64,000 bases of DNA from UBA987 sp002292105 (GCA_943846675.1 OX044357.1:2418001-2482000); one strand, 5' to 3'; positions 8,092 to 17,582 are shown, counted from the stretch's first letter. The notes: generated from the letters alone by a model not told the origin. Numbers and translations: made by a program.

Positions 8092-10710
8092 TTATACAAA
8101 AGCCTTTGCTAACTCTAACACGTTTGGCAATCCTTTAACATCAGCTCCACCGGCTTGCGCAAAAAACGGTTGGCCACCACCGCCACCTTTTACTTCTTTT
8201 GCCCATTCACGGATGAGTTGACCTGCATTCCAACCTTTATCTTTCACCAAGTTGTCTGATATCATAATCGAAATGCTTGGTTTGTCATTGATATTGGCTA
8301 CCAATACGGCAAAAAGACTGTCTACCTCATTTCTTAGCTGGAATAAAATATCTTTAATTCCTGCTGCATTATCGGCTTCAACTTGCTCTATTAAGACATT
8401 AACTCCACCATTGGACGCTACCTTTTCGCGTAAAGATGTTTTGAGTTGGCCCAATTGAGCTTGCCACAATACTTCGAGTTTTTTGCCGTTCTCCTTATTT
8501 TCTTTGAGTATTGACTGTATTTGTTTCACCAAATCTTTTGGATTACCAAGCAGTGTTTCTACTTCTTTCAACACATCCAGTTTTTTAGCGAAATACGCTT
8601 CTGCTTCATCGCCTGTAATCGCTTCTACACGTCTTACACCGGCAGCAACACTCGATTCGTGCATAAACACAAACCTTCCAATTTCTGAGGTGTTTGCAAC
8701 GTGGGTACCACCACACAACTCTTTGCTGAAATCGTCACCAAATGTGATTACACGTACAACATCGCCGTACTTTTCACCAAACAAAGCCGTCACGCCACTA
8801 TTGATTGCGATATCGTAAGGCACTTTTCTTTTTTCGTCTAATGCAATTGACTCACCAATTTTGGTATTAACAATGTGTTCAATTTTGTGAAGCTCTTCGT
8901 CGGTTACTTTGGTGAAATGAGAAAAATCAAACCTCAATTTTTTAGGATCCACCAAACTTCCTTTTTGCGCCACGTGGTCGCCTAAAACCTCTTTTAACGC
9001 GGCATGTAATAGGTGTGTCGCACTGTGGTTTTTCTGCGTATTGTCTCGTTTGTCTAGATTTATATTTGCGTGAAATACTTGATCGGCATTACCAGGCAAT
9101 TGGTCAACTATATGAACGATTAAATCGTTCTCCTTTTGCGTGTCAAGTACTTTAATTTTCTCTTGATTCTGAGAGCCAACTAAAACGCCCGTATCCCCCA
9201 CTTGTCCGCCACTTTCGGCATAAAAAGGAGTAATATTAAATACAATTTGAAACTTCTCTTTACCTTTTACCGTGAGTGTTCTGTAGCGCGTAATTCGAAC
9301 ATTAGCATCTGTGTAATCGTAACCGACAAACTCTTCTCGCTCATCGTTAAGCAAAACCTGCCAATCTCCAGTTTCTTTAGCGGCATCTGCTTTCGATCTA
9401 GCTTTCTGTTCGGCAAGTGCCTTATTAAAGCCATCCATGTCTACTGTTAATCCTGTTTCTCCAGCAATGAGCTGTGTAAGGTCTATCGGAAAACCAAACG
9501 TATCATAAAGTTCAAAAACTTCTGCCCCATTGATAATACTTCCTTTCGCGTTTTCGACCGATTTATCCAGCCGATCCAAACCCGCAAATAATGTTCGTAA
9601 AAAGGATATTTCTTCCTGCTCAATCACCTTAGCAACAAAGTCTTTTTGCTCAGGTAGCTCGTCAAACACGCCTTCAAACTGAGCCGACAATTTGTCAATG
9701 ATTTTATATAAAAAAGGCTCTTTAAAATCTAAGAAACTATATCCATATCGCACGGCACGGCGTAGAATTCTTCGAAGCACATACCCTGCGCCTGTATTGC
9801 TTGGCAACTGACCGTCGGCAATGCAAAAAGCCAAGGCCCGAACGTGATCAGCAATGACTCTGAAAGCGATGTCTGTTTGTTCGTTTTTTCCGAATGCCTT
9901 ATCGCTTATAGACTCCAAATCTCGGATGGTATCCATAAACAAATCTGTTTCGTAATTTGAATGCTGCATATGAACCGCACGCAGTATGCGCTCAAGTCCC
10001 ATCCCGGTATCCACGTGTTTTGCAGGTAACGATTCAAGAGATTTGTCCGCTTTACGGTTAAACTCCATAAATACCAGGTTCCACAACTCGATTACCTGAG
10101 GGTGATCTGCATTAACCAAGTCTTTTCCACTTAGCTTGTCAATCTCAGCTTGCGGTCGTAAATCCATGTGGATTTCTGAGCAAGAACCGCATGGACCAGT
10201 CTCTCCCATCTCCCAGAAATTATCTTGTTTGTCACACCTTAAAATTCGGTCTGAGTCAATGTATTTTTTCCAGATATTTTCTGATTCGATATCAGGACCA
10301 ACACCGTCCGTTTCGTCGCCTTCAAAAACAGTAACATACAAACGATTTTTGTCTAATTTATACACTTCTGTCAGCAGCTCCCAAGCCCAACCAATTGTTT
10401 CTTCTTTAAAGTAGTCTCCGAAGCTCCAATTACCCAACATTTCGAACATGGTATGGTGATAGGTATCAACCCCAACCTCCTCTAAATCATTATGTTTACC
10501 CGAAACGCGGAGACATTTTTGTGTATCCACTACACGAACATCTTTAGCCTTTTTGTTACCTAAAAAGTAATCCTTAAACTGATTCATTCCAGCATTCGTG
10601 AACATGAGCGTAGGGTCGTTTTTAACGACAATAGGTGCCGATGGAACTACCTTATGCCCCTTGTTCTCGAAGAAGCTTAAAAATGCATTACGTACCTCTT
10701 TAGATGTCAT
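8092..10710 (-). CDS. alaS: Alanyl-tRNA synthetase
   Basis: The 872-residue enzyme charges tRNA-Ala and is full length for the family. The N-terminal class II core starts MTSKEVRNAFLSFFENKGHK and includes FTNAGMNQFKDYF. The editing domain has the zinc-binding HSATHLLH and CGGTH motifs. The C-Ala domain ends with the glycine-rich KGGGGGQPFFAQAGG block. The gene is transcribed divergently from the M23 peptidase gene; the 109-bp gap contains a 7-bp inverted repeat (10784-10790 and 10805-10811). Confidence 0.97.
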   Translation of the reverse strand: MTSKEVRNAFLSFFENKGHKVVPSAPIVVKNDPTLMFTNAGMNQFKDYFLGNKKAKDVRVVDTQKCLRVSGKHNDLEEVGVDTYHHTMFEMLGNWSFGDYFKEETIGWAWELLTEVYKLDKNRLYVTVFEGDETDGVGPDIESENIWKKYIDSDRILRCDKQDNFWEMGETGPCGSCSEIHMDLRPQAEIDKLSGKDLVNADHPQVIELWNLVFMEFNRKADKSLESLPAKHVDTGMGLERILRAVHMQHSNYETDLFMDTIRDLESISDKAFGKNEQTDIAFRVIADHVRALAFCIADGQLPSNTGAGYVLRRILRRAVRYGYSFLDFKEPFLYKIIDKLSAQFEGVFDELPEQKDFVAKVIEQEEISFLRTLFAGLDRLDKSVENAKGSIINGAEVFELYDTFGFPIDLTQLIAGETGLTVDMDGFNKALAEQKARSKADAAKETGDWQVLLNDEREEFVGYDYTDANVRITRYRTLTVKGKEKFQIVFNITPFYAESGGQVGDTGVLVGSQNQEKIKVLDTQKENDLIVHIVDQLPGNADQVFHANINLDKRDNTQKNHSATHLLHAALKEVLGDHVAQKGSLVDPKKLRFDFSHFTKVTDEELHKIEHIVNTKIGESIALDEKRKVPYDIAINSGVTALFGEKYGDVVRVITFGDDFSKELCGGTHVANTSEIGRFVFMHESSVAAGVRRVEAITGDEAEAYFAKKLDVLKEVETLLGNPKDLVKQIQSILKENKENGKKLEVLWQAQLGQLKTSLREKVASNGGVNVLIEQVEADNAAGIKDILFQLRNEVDSLFAVLVANINDKPSISIMISDNLVKDKGWNAGQLIREWAKEVKGGGGGQPFFAQAGGADVKGLPNVLELAKAFV

Positions 10711-10819
10711 TTATCGAATAATTTACTTGTTAACTATTTGCTTGAAAATCTAGTCCTTTTTTTATCTATATTCGCGGAGCGAAATTAGGGGACAAAAATA
10801 CGAACCCTAATCATAAAAC

Positions 10820-11788
10820 ATGGCAAAAAATCGATATAAATACAACCCCGAAACCCTTAATTACGAGACAGTTAAGACTCCGTTATGGATTCATGGCTTA
10901 AAAGTATTTGGGTTTTTGTGTGCTGTCGCGATTTTTTCAACCTTGGTAATTTCTGCTTCCTATTCTTTTTTCGATTCACCAACCGAGCGAAAACTTCGTA
11001 AAGAATTGGTAGACAGAGACATGAAAATCGGCGAATTAGAAAACCGATTAGGAGATTTGAACGAGGCGGTTGTTGCCCTAGAGCAAAAAGACGGAGAAAT
11101 TTATAGAGAGATATTTGACGCTCCTATGCCGGATGCATTGAAAAATGCTGGTATTGGAGGTGAAAGAAGCTATAGCTCGCTTGACGACGCAACCTACGGA
11201 AAGTCTATCAACAAGTTAAACCATAAAATTGACCTGTTATCAGCGAAGGTTCGTGTTCAAGAATCCTCTTATAGCCAACTCATGAAAATGGCTAAAGAAA
11301 AATCGAAGCAACTTGCCTCTGTGCCGGCCATTATGCCGATTCCTAATAAAGATTTAAAAAGAATGGCTTCTGGTTACGGTTACCGTATCGATCCATTTTA
11401 CAAAACGCGTAAGTTTCACGCTGGAATGGACTTCACTGCGCCTACAGGAACAGAAGTCCACGTAACAGGTGATGGTGTTATTGAATCAATTGAAATTAAA
11501 CGTTGGGGCTACGGTCGCAATATTGTTGTTAACCATGGTTTTGGATACAAAACTAGATATGCTCACTTAAGCAAATTCAAAGTGAAGCGTGGTCAAAAAG
11601 TTACACGTGGTCAAGTTATCGGATTGGTTGGCAGCACTGGTAAATCTACGGCGCCTCACCTGCATTATGAGGTTTCACTGAATGGCGCGAAGCAGAATCC
11701 CGCCAACTATTATTATAATGACTTGTCAGACGAGCAATATGAGGAGATGATTGAACTATCTAGTCATCCTAATCAGTCGTTCGACTAA
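10820..11788 (+). CDS. M23 family metallopeptidase, membrane-anchored, coiled-coil
   Basis: The 322-residue protein has a short cytoplasmic N-terminus, one membrane segment at about residues 26-48, a coiled-coil region (about 55-165) and a C-terminal LytM/M23 domain. Zinc ligands are seen as KFHAGMDF (HxxxD) and HLHYEV (HxH). This makes it a predicted periplasmic peptidoglycan endopeptidase of the DipM/MepM type. The stop codon overlaps the ATG of the MerR gene (TAATG), so the two are translationally coupled. Confidence 0.87.
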   Translation: MAKNRYKYNPETLNYETVKTPLWIHGLKVFGFLCAVAIFSTLVISASYSFFDSPTERKLRKELVDRDMKIGELENRLGDLNEAVVALEQKDGEIYREIFDAPMPDALKNAGIGGERSYSSLDDATYGKSINKLNHKIDLLSAKVRVQESSYSQLMKMAKEKSKQLASVPAIMPIPNKDLKRMASGYGYRIDPFYKTRKFHAGMDFTAPTGTEVHVTGDGVIESIEIKRWGYGRNIVVNHGFGYKTRYAHLSKFKVKRGQKVTRGQVIGLVGSTGKSTAPHLHYEVSLNGAKQNPANYYYNDLSDEQYEEMIELSSHPNQSFD

Positions 11789-12120
11789 TGTCTGTCAATC
11801 CCCTACCCGACAAAATTTATTACTCTATCGCTGAATTATCAGCGCACTTTGGTGTGGCAAACTCGCTACTGCGTTATTGGGAAAAAGAGTTTCCGAAAAT
11901 CAACCCAAAGCGAAACGCTAAAGGCACTCGTTTTTATTCCAAACAAGACGTAGATCAAATCAGATTGGTCTATCATTTGGTCAAGGAAAAGGGCCATACC
12001 TTAGAAGGCGCACGTAAAGAAATAAAAACGAGAAAAAAGCAGGTAGCTAACAGAATTGCAGTCAAGGATTCTTTACTTCAAATTAAAACCCAATTAGAAG
12101 CGCTTCGAGATCAACTGTAA
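11788..12120 (+). CDS. MerR family transcriptional regulator
   Basis: The 110-residue protein has a MerR-type winged helix: YYSIAELSAHFGVANSLLRY for the helix-turn-helix and KGTRFYSKQDVDQI for the wing. A coiled-coil tail follows and there is no effector-binding domain. The pairing of a small MerR protein directly after an M23 peptidase recurs in Bacteroidota. The start overlaps the M23 stop by 1 nt. Its target genes cannot be named; its own operon is a reasonable guess. Confidence 0.85.
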   Translation: MSVNPLPDKIYYSIAELSAHFGVANSLLRYWEKEFPKINPKRNAKGTRFYSKQDVDQIRLVYHLVKEKGHTLEGARKEIKTRKKQVANRIAVKDSLLQIKTQLEALRDQL

Positions 12121-12143
12121 ACCTGAACTAACTTCGGGCTTAC

Positions 12144-12962
12144 ATGAAATCAAACCAACTAACTTCTTTGAAGATTGGCCTAGCCATCATTATTTTTCAT
12201 CTACATGGACCTTGCCATAGCCAACCAACAACGCCCTTAGGCGCAGAGTCACACGCACTCTCCAGCATCAGACTTGGCGCACAAAACACTTGGGCAGCAT
12301 ACAATAATCCTTGCGACATGCATGCAGACACCATACTGCGAATCGGACTGTCGACACAACGACCTTATGGCATTTCCGATCTAAAAAGTGCTACGCTATG
12401 TGCGATATTTAATGGCAAACAAGCCGCATTTGGAGGATACTATAACTACCTTGGATATTCAGTCTCCAACAACACTTTAGCTGGCTTTTCTGCCTCGAAA
12501 AATTTAAGCAAAATGCTCTCTCTTGGCATTGGTATTGGTCTTATATCCCACCATGTCCGAGCTGAACAGCGTACACGTCAAATTTCTATTTCGTTAAGCG
12601 GAAAACACGAGATTCAACACAACAAGACGCTATACTTTTTAATTGAAAACGGATTGCCAAGTAGCACTGCCGTTTCAACGTTCGTAAATTCATATGCGGG
12701 TATTTCTTTCCAACTCAACGCGAAACTCACTTGGCTTAACCAACTTCATGTAAGTCCAGAAACCAGAGCTGGTTTGCAATCAGGTATTCGCTACAAGCTG
12801 AAACAGCATTTTGTATTACTGATCGGAATCAACACACTGCCCGCTTCTATTTCTTTTGGATGCATACTGACTCTTTCTAAGATCAATATCAACCTGGCAT
12901 TTCGTAGCCATCAAGTGTTAGGCTTCACACCAGCAATATCCAGCGAATGGTTAAAAGTATAG
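12144..12962 (+). CDS. Putative outer-membrane beta-barrel protein, unknown function
   Basis: I do not recognise this 272-residue protein. It has an N-terminal signal peptide (LKIGLAIIIFHLHGPCHS) and alternating polar/hydrophobic strands to the C-terminus, as expected for a beta-barrel of the outer membrane. An N-terminal phrase, AAYNNPCDMH, resembles the NP/A patterns at the start of PorV/FadL-like barrels. It overlaps the following helix-hairpin-helix/barrel gene by 16 nt, so the two products are probably made together. Confidence 0.6.
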   Translation: MKSNQLTSLKIGLAIIIFHLHGPCHSQPTTPLGAESHALSSIRLGAQNTWAAYNNPCDMHADTILRIGLSTQRPYGISDLKSATLCAIFNGKQAAFGGYYNYLGYSVSNNTLAGFSASKNLSKMLSLGIGIGLISHHVRAEQRTRQISISLSGKHEIQHNKTLYFLIENGLPSSTAVSTFVNSYAGISFQLNAKLTWLNQLHVSPETRAGLQSGIRYKLKQHFVLLIGINTLPASISFGCILTLSKININLAFRSHQVLGFTPAISSEWLKV

Positions 12963-14911
12963 CGCTCATCTTACTTATCGTAATCAGCTCTAAGGCTTAC
13001 AGCCAGGACTTCTCCATCGAAGATGAGGAATCAGCTGGTGCTAACACCTTATTTGCTGAAACGATAGAACACTTCAAACAACATCCTGTGAATTTGAATG
13101 TACTTGAAACTTCTGAGCTCGTTGAACTTGCTATCGTTTCACAAGAAGTAATTGATAAAATAAAAGCACATCGCGCCGCGTTTGGAGACTTTATTCACGT
13201 TTTGGAGTTGCAGCAATGCGATTTGACGTTGGCTGAAATCAAGCACCTTTTGCCCTATGTTTTTGTTCCTCTGCAAACGCAAAGTATCTCTGTGAACAAA
13301 CACATCATCGTGATGACGGCATTACACCAAAAGCAAAAAAACAATAAGAATACCAGCGCAACTAGATACAGCGGTGGTGCATCCACAACAATTTTACGCT
13401 ATCGAGGTCAGTTCAAAAACAACGTCAACGTAAGTTTTACTGGAGAAAAAGATCGAGGTGAAGCGTATTTTGAATCAAACCCTTATACCGCATTCGATTT
13501 TAATAGCGGGTCCATTCAATTTAACAACATAAAAGGCAACACCTCAATGATTCTTGGAGATTACACCTGCGATTTTGGCCAAGGACTTACACTTGGGAGC
13601 GGTATGCGAATCGGTAAGTCTTCGCGCACTGTTCAAACGAACAAATCAAGTTTTGGGTTAAAACCGTATCGGTCCGTTACTGAGTTTGGATTCAATCGAG
13701 GGGTCGCATTGTCAATGGTCAAGAATCAATCTCGCTACCATTTCTGGCTTCATCGTAAAGGCGCAGATGCAACGTATCAAATGGTTGATGGTGAAAGGGA
13801 ATTTCGAAACTTGAGTAAGACGGGGTTACACCGAACCGAAACAGAAATTAAAAACAAAAACAGCATCATGTCCTGTCAAATTGGATTTAACTATACCGTC
13901 AATGTTAAACGAATGCATATGGAATACACGGGTGTCTTCACAAAATACAATGGACGTTTTACCGCACCCGCACGTGTTTATCAACGTTTTAAACATTCAG
14001 GTCAATCGTATGGCAAACATGGTATTTCGTATAGATATGCACTCGCCAACGGCTACCTGTTTGGTGAAACGACTATATGCTCAAATCGCAAGATGGGGAA
14101 CCTGCACGGACTCGTCGTTGGACTTGACAAACAATTAAGCATGACAACACTTTTTCGCTGTATCCAGCCTGGTTTTTTATCCATCGGTAGTGCTTCGTTT
14201 ACGGAAGCGAGTGACGTTAATAACGAGAGCGGATTATACATTGGATTACAGTTCAAACCATTCCCACAAACAACCTTATCTATCTATGCCGACTACTACT
14301 GGTTTCCGTGGCTCAAAAGCGCCACGTTGGCATCAACCCTAGGCACGGATTACTTTATGCGAGGCGAAACAAGAATATCAAAAACACTTTCTTGGCACAT
14401 TCAAATAAAGTATGAAAAACAGGATAAACATGTACCAACTGGTCTTCAGATGAAAAGTACAGGCGTTTTAGGGTTGCTCAAAATAAGGGTTCACCTGAGT
14501 CATACATTGTCAAAAAAAATCAAACTACAAACTAGATTCGCCAGGAATACGACCAGATTACATGGTAACAACGCATATGGTTCAGTATTATACCAAGATA
14601 TTCAATTCGAACCTGCGAATTGGCCTATCAATTGTTATTTCAGAATAGCATCAGCCCATATAGAGGATTACGCCGTTCGGATCTATACCTACGAGAACGA
14701 TTTGGCTTATCGTTTTAGCTTACCGTCCTTCACCAACAATCAGGTCAGGTCATACCTGTTGTTGCGATGGACTGCAACTAAGCAGATTGACTTTTGGGTT
14801 AAATATATACGGACGCATAAAAATATACGAAATCATTTTGGAAGTCATGGGGATTCTGTTTCTTCGCCCGACGTATCCAACATCCATTTTCAATTAAGAG
14901 TTAAATTATGA
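12947..14911 (+). CDS. Helix-hairpin-helix domain protein with C-terminal beta-barrel
   Basis: The 654-residue protein has a signal peptide (ALILLIVISSKAYSQ). A ComEA-like helix-hairpin-helix region follows at about residues 45-105 (LNVLETSELVELAIVSQEVI, then IKAHRAAFGDFIHVLELQQC). About 500 residues of amphipathic beta-strands then run to a terminal LRVKL, consistent with an outer-membrane barrel. HhH motifs usually bind DNA, so finding one outside the cytoplasm is notable. The function is unknown. It overlaps the preceding barrel gene by 16 nt and pdxJ by 4 nt (ATGA), forming a tight operon. Confidence 0.75.
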   Translation: MVKSIALILLIVISSKAYSQDFSIEDEESAGANTLFAETIEHFKQHPVNLNVLETSELVELAIVSQEVIDKIKAHRAAFGDFIHVLELQQCDLTLAEIKHLLPYVFVPLQTQSISVNKHIIVMTALHQKQKNNKNTSATRYSGGASTTILRYRGQFKNNVNVSFTGEKDRGEAYFESNPYTAFDFNSGSIQFNNIKGNTSMILGDYTCDFGQGLTLGSGMRIGKSSRTVQTNKSSFGLKPYRSVTEFGFNRGVALSMVKNQSRYHFWLHRKGADATYQMVDGEREFRNLSKTGLHRTETEIKNKNSIMSCQIGFNYTVNVKRMHMEYTGVFTKYNGRFTAPARVYQRFKHSGQSYGKHGISYRYALANGYLFGETTICSNRKMGNLHGLVVGLDKQLSMTTLFRCIQPGFLSIGSASFTEASDVNNESGLYIGLQFKPFPQTTLSIYADYYWFPWLKSATLASTLGTDYFMRGETRISKTLSWHIQIKYEKQDKHVPTGLQMKSTGVLGLLKIRVHLSHTLSKKIKLQTRFARNTTRLHGNNAYGSVLYQDIQFEPANWPINCYFRIASAHIEDYAVRIYTYENDLAYRFSLPSFTNNQVRSYLLLRWTATKQIDFWVKYIRTHKNIRNHFGSHGDSVSSPDVSNIHFQLRVKL

Positions 14912-15627
14912 GTGCTCCAATTTTAAGTGTAAACATTAACAAGTTTGCGACTATTCGTAATGCACGTGGTGGCAACAATCCGAACCTTATACAAGTTGCC
15001 AAAGACTGCGAATCGTTTGGTGCTCAAGGCATCACCGTGCATCCTCGACCAGATGAGCGGCATATTCGATACGCCGATACTTTAGCACTACCTGATGTCA
15101 TAAATACAGAATACAATATTGAAGGAAATCCAACGCAAGCCTTTATCGACTTGGTGTTACAAGCCAAGCCAACCCAGGTCACATTGGTGCCTGATAGCCC
15201 CGAAACACTAACTTCTGATGCTGGATGGGACTGTATACATCAGGCAGCATATCTCCAAAAAACAATCTCAATTTTTAAAAAAGCAGGAATACGAACGGCC
15301 ATCTTCATCGATCCCGTTGTTGACCAAATTAAGGCAGCAAAGCAAACCGGAACAGATCGTATAGAGCTATACACGGAAGCCTATGCTAGTGGATATGCAA
15401 ATGACAAAAATGCTGCTATTGCCCCGTATAGATTGGCTGCCGAAGAAGCGGGTAAACAAGAAATTGGGTTAAATGCAGGTCACGACTTGGATTTAGAAAA
15501 TCTGAAGTTTTTCAAACAATCGTTACCAAATCTGTTGGAAGTGAGTATCGGTCACGCATTGGTGTGCGATGCCCTATATCTTGGGCTACACAATACAATT
15601 GTAGCTTACTTAAATCAATTGAAATAA
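14908..15627 (+). CDS. pdxJ: Pyridoxine 5'-phosphate synthase
   Basis: The 239-residue TIM-barrel enzyme condenses 1-deoxyxylulose 5-phosphate with 3-amino-2-oxopropyl phosphate in the DXP-dependent vitamin B6 pathway. The family N-terminus LSVNINKFATIRNARGG, the active-site region ITVHPRPDERHI and the C-terminal NAGHDLDLENL/EVSIGHALV segments are all present. The length is normal. The ATG overlaps the upstream stop (ATGA), so it is translated with the barrel genes. It converges tail to tail with the HPt gene. Confidence 0.96.
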   Translation: MSAPILSVNINKFATIRNARGGNNPNLIQVAKDCESFGAQGITVHPRPDERHIRYADTLALPDVINTEYNIEGNPTQAFIDLVLQAKPTQVTLVPDSPETLTSDAGWDCIHQAAYLQKTISIFKKAGIRTAIFIDPVVDQIKAAKQTGTDRIELYTEAYASGYANDKNAAIAPYRLAAEEAGKQEIGLNAGHDLDLENLKFFKQSLPNLLEVSIGHALVCDALYLGLHNTIVAYLNQLK

Positions 15628-15966
15628 TTATCTGTTGCGCAACTGCTGAACGACGTCATTGAGGGTTTCGATTACCTCGTCCAAAAGACTTGGAATCAAT
15701 TCCACATTCGTTCTGTTTTTCCCCCATTGTTCAAGATCTCTAATCTTTTGTTTCAATGAAGTTATACCCATCATATCAATTGAAGGCTTCACCTTATGTG
15801 CGGCAGCACCTAAGTCTTCCAAATCATCTTCAGACAAAGCCGTTATCATTCGATCAACAGATTCCGGTGCCATCTGGATGAACATGTCAACCATTTTATT
15901 GACAAAGGCCGTATCGCCTGAAGCAAGTGCCTCAAGTTGATGTAAGCTATATAAATTCTCTTCCAT
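15628..15966 (-). CDS. HPt domain phosphotransfer protein
   Basis: The 112-residue protein is a stand-alone histidine phosphotransfer domain. The phospho-accepting residue is H57 in AAAHKVKPSIDMMG, inside a four-helix bundle of the usual size. It lies 35 nt downstream of the sigma-54 response regulator on the same strand, so it probably shuttles phosphate between that receiver and a hybrid kinase encoded elsewhere. No kinase gene lies in this window. Confidence 0.85.
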   Translation of the reverse strand: MEENLYSLHQLEALASGDTAFVNKMVDMFIQMAPESVDRMITALSEDDLEDLGAAAHKVKPSIDMMGITSLKQKIRDLEQWGKNRTNVELIPSLLDEVIETLNDVVQQLRNR

Positions 15967-16001
15967 TTCAAAGTAGTTTTTGTGTGCATTAGTAGTTATG
16001 T

Positions 16002-17363
16002 TTAATTATTGGTAAGCGATACTGTCTCTTCCTGTAACATTCTGTATATCGTTGACTTTCCGATATTCAGTTTTTTCGCAACTGTGACAACATCTTGATT
16101 GTATTTATCCAAGTAGTATTTTACAATTCTATTGGTATACTCTCTAAGAGGCATTTCTGCTTGAAGTAAGGTATCAATAGAACCTGACGAGTTAAACGTT
16201 ATGTGTTCATCGTCTATTGTGTTCGAATCCGTCATAACACATGACAATTCAACAACTGCCTTTAGTTCACGAATGTTTCCAGGCCAAGGATATTTCAACA
16301 ACTTGTTTTGTGCCGAAGGAGAAACGGTTAGTTTACCCATCTCATTCTCTTTACAATACTCATCGATAAAATGTTTAGCTAGCAGTAAAATATCATTCCC
16401 TCTTTCTCTTAAAGCTGGCAGACTAATAGGCAAACCAAGCAATCTGTAGTATAAATCTTCTCTAAAGTTTCCTTTACGTACTTCTTCTGCCAAATCTTTA
16501 TGCGTTGCAACAAGGATTCGAGAGTTCAATTTGATTACGCCAGTACCACCTACACGGGTTAGCTCCTTTTCTTGTAATACCCTTAACAGTTTAGATTGCA
16601 TGTTAATATCCATCTCACCAATCTCATCTAAAAAGATTGTGCCGCCCGTTGCTTCTTCGAATTTTCCAATTCGGCGAGCAATGGCTCCTGTAAATGCACC
16701 TTTCTCATGACCAAACATTTCACTTTCCATCAATTCTGATGGTATTGCGGTGATGTTGACAGCCACAAACGGCTTTTTAGCTCTGGCACTGTTATAATGT
16801 ATCGCCTTGGCAACAACTTCTTTACCCGTTCCAGTTTCACCCGTAATAGACACGGTTATATTACTTCCGATGGCTTTTTGGATAAGACTAAAAATACGCT
16901 TCATTGGCGAACTGTTGCCAATAATGCTCTTGCTGAAGTCGTATTTCTGAACAATTTGGGTTTTAAGTTGAGAGATCTCCTCTTTCAGTTCTTCCTTCTC
17001 CCGTATATTTTTGATAACATTCCAGATGCGGTCTTTCGTCTCATCATCTTTTATGATGTAGTCGTAGGCTCCGTCCTTTAGAAGTGATATGGCTGTGCCT
17101 ATATCTTCTTGACCAGAAATAATTACGACAGGTGTTTCAGGACTATATTCCTTAATACGCTTTAAAACTTCTTCACCCGAGATATCAGGTAATGAATAAT
17201 CAAGCGTTACAAGAGATGGTTGTTCATCAAGACATTTTAGAAAGTCTTTTCCATTTGTGAATTTCTTTACCGTAACATCTGGATTAAGCGAAAGATGGTA
17301 TTCGATTACCTCGCCATACCATACGTCATCTTCTACAATAAAGATTTTAAATTCGTCGGCCAT
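16002..17363 (-). CDS. Sigma-54-dependent response regulator (NtrC family)
   Basis: The 453-residue protein has three parts. The receiver domain (1-120) carries acidic pocket residues in VEDD, phospho-accepting D55 in TLDYSLPD and K105. The AAA+ domain has Walker A GETGTGKE (175-182), the sigma-54 contact loop GAFTGA (222-227) and DEIGE (246-250). The C-terminal Fis-type helix-turn-helix is DVVTVAKKLNIGKSTIYRML. It should activate RpoN-dependent promoters when phosphorylated. It is paired with the downstream HPt gene. Targets are unknown; one sigma-54-like promoter in the window precedes grpE. Confidence 0.93.
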   Translation of the reverse strand: MADEFKIFIVEDDVWYGEVIEYHLSLNPDVTVKKFTNGKDFLKCLDEQPSLVTLDYSLPDISGEEVLKRIKEYSPETPVVIISGQEDIGTAISLLKDGAYDYIIKDDETKDRIWNVIKNIREKEELKEEISQLKTQIVQKYDFSKSIIGNSSPMKRIFSLIQKAIGSNITVSITGETGTGKEVVAKAIHYNSARAKKPFVAVNITAIPSELMESEMFGHEKGAFTGAIARRIGKFEEATGGTIFLDEIGEMDINMQSKLLRVLQEKELTRVGGTGVIKLNSRILVATHKDLAEEVRKGNFREDLYYRLLGLPISLPALRERGNDILLLAKHFIDEYCKENEMGKLTVSPSAQNKLLKYPWPGNIRELKAVVELSCVMTDSNTIDDEHITFNSSGSIDTLLQAEMPLREYTNRIVKYYLDKYNQDVVTVAKKLNIGKSTIYRMLQEETVSLTNN

Positions 17364-17483
17364 AATAGTAGCATGTTGTTTATCAGTTACAAAAATAAGA
17401 GCAAATTCCCAATTATGGAAATTTTCTACAAAATATTTTTTGTTTCATTTTTATAGAGCCGCTTTTACAGGCAAAAAAGTCCT

Positions 17484-17541
17484 CCGAAAGCCTTGATTAT
17501 TAGTGGCTTTCTATCAAGAGCAAAATCCTTCGGTTTTTTTT
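17484..17541 (+). other. Hairpin with T-tract and alternative pairing in the 246-bp gap before atpD
   Basis: This divergent gap holds two competing stems. GAAAGCC (17486-17492) can pair with GGCTTTC (17505-17511). Alternatively CCGAA/CTTGAT (17484-17497) can pair with ATCAAG/TTCGG (17513-17533), followed by eight T. The second form looks like a Rho-independent terminator on the plus strand, although nothing is encoded before it. It could end a small RNA or act as a leader element. I recognise no known family. Confidence 0.35.
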
Positions 17542-17550
17542 ACAATTAGG

Positions 17551-17582
17551 TTCGGTTTTTAACCCCAGTAACCATACTTTTG
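17551..17582 (+). promoter_or_regulatory. Predicted Bacteroidota promoter for atpD
   Basis: A -7 box TACTTTTG (consensus TAnnTTTG) lies at 17575-17582, 27 nt before the atpD ATG. A weak -33 box TTCG (consensus TTTG) lies at 17551-17554, 20 nt upstream. The spacing fits the primary sigma factor of Bacteroidota. The -33 match is imperfect. Confidence 0.45.

Noticed and set aside
8252..10414. Several open frames of 68-111 codons antisense to alaS
   Set aside because: They are shadows of a conserved alaS frame, show no family motifs and lack sensible starts or spacing.
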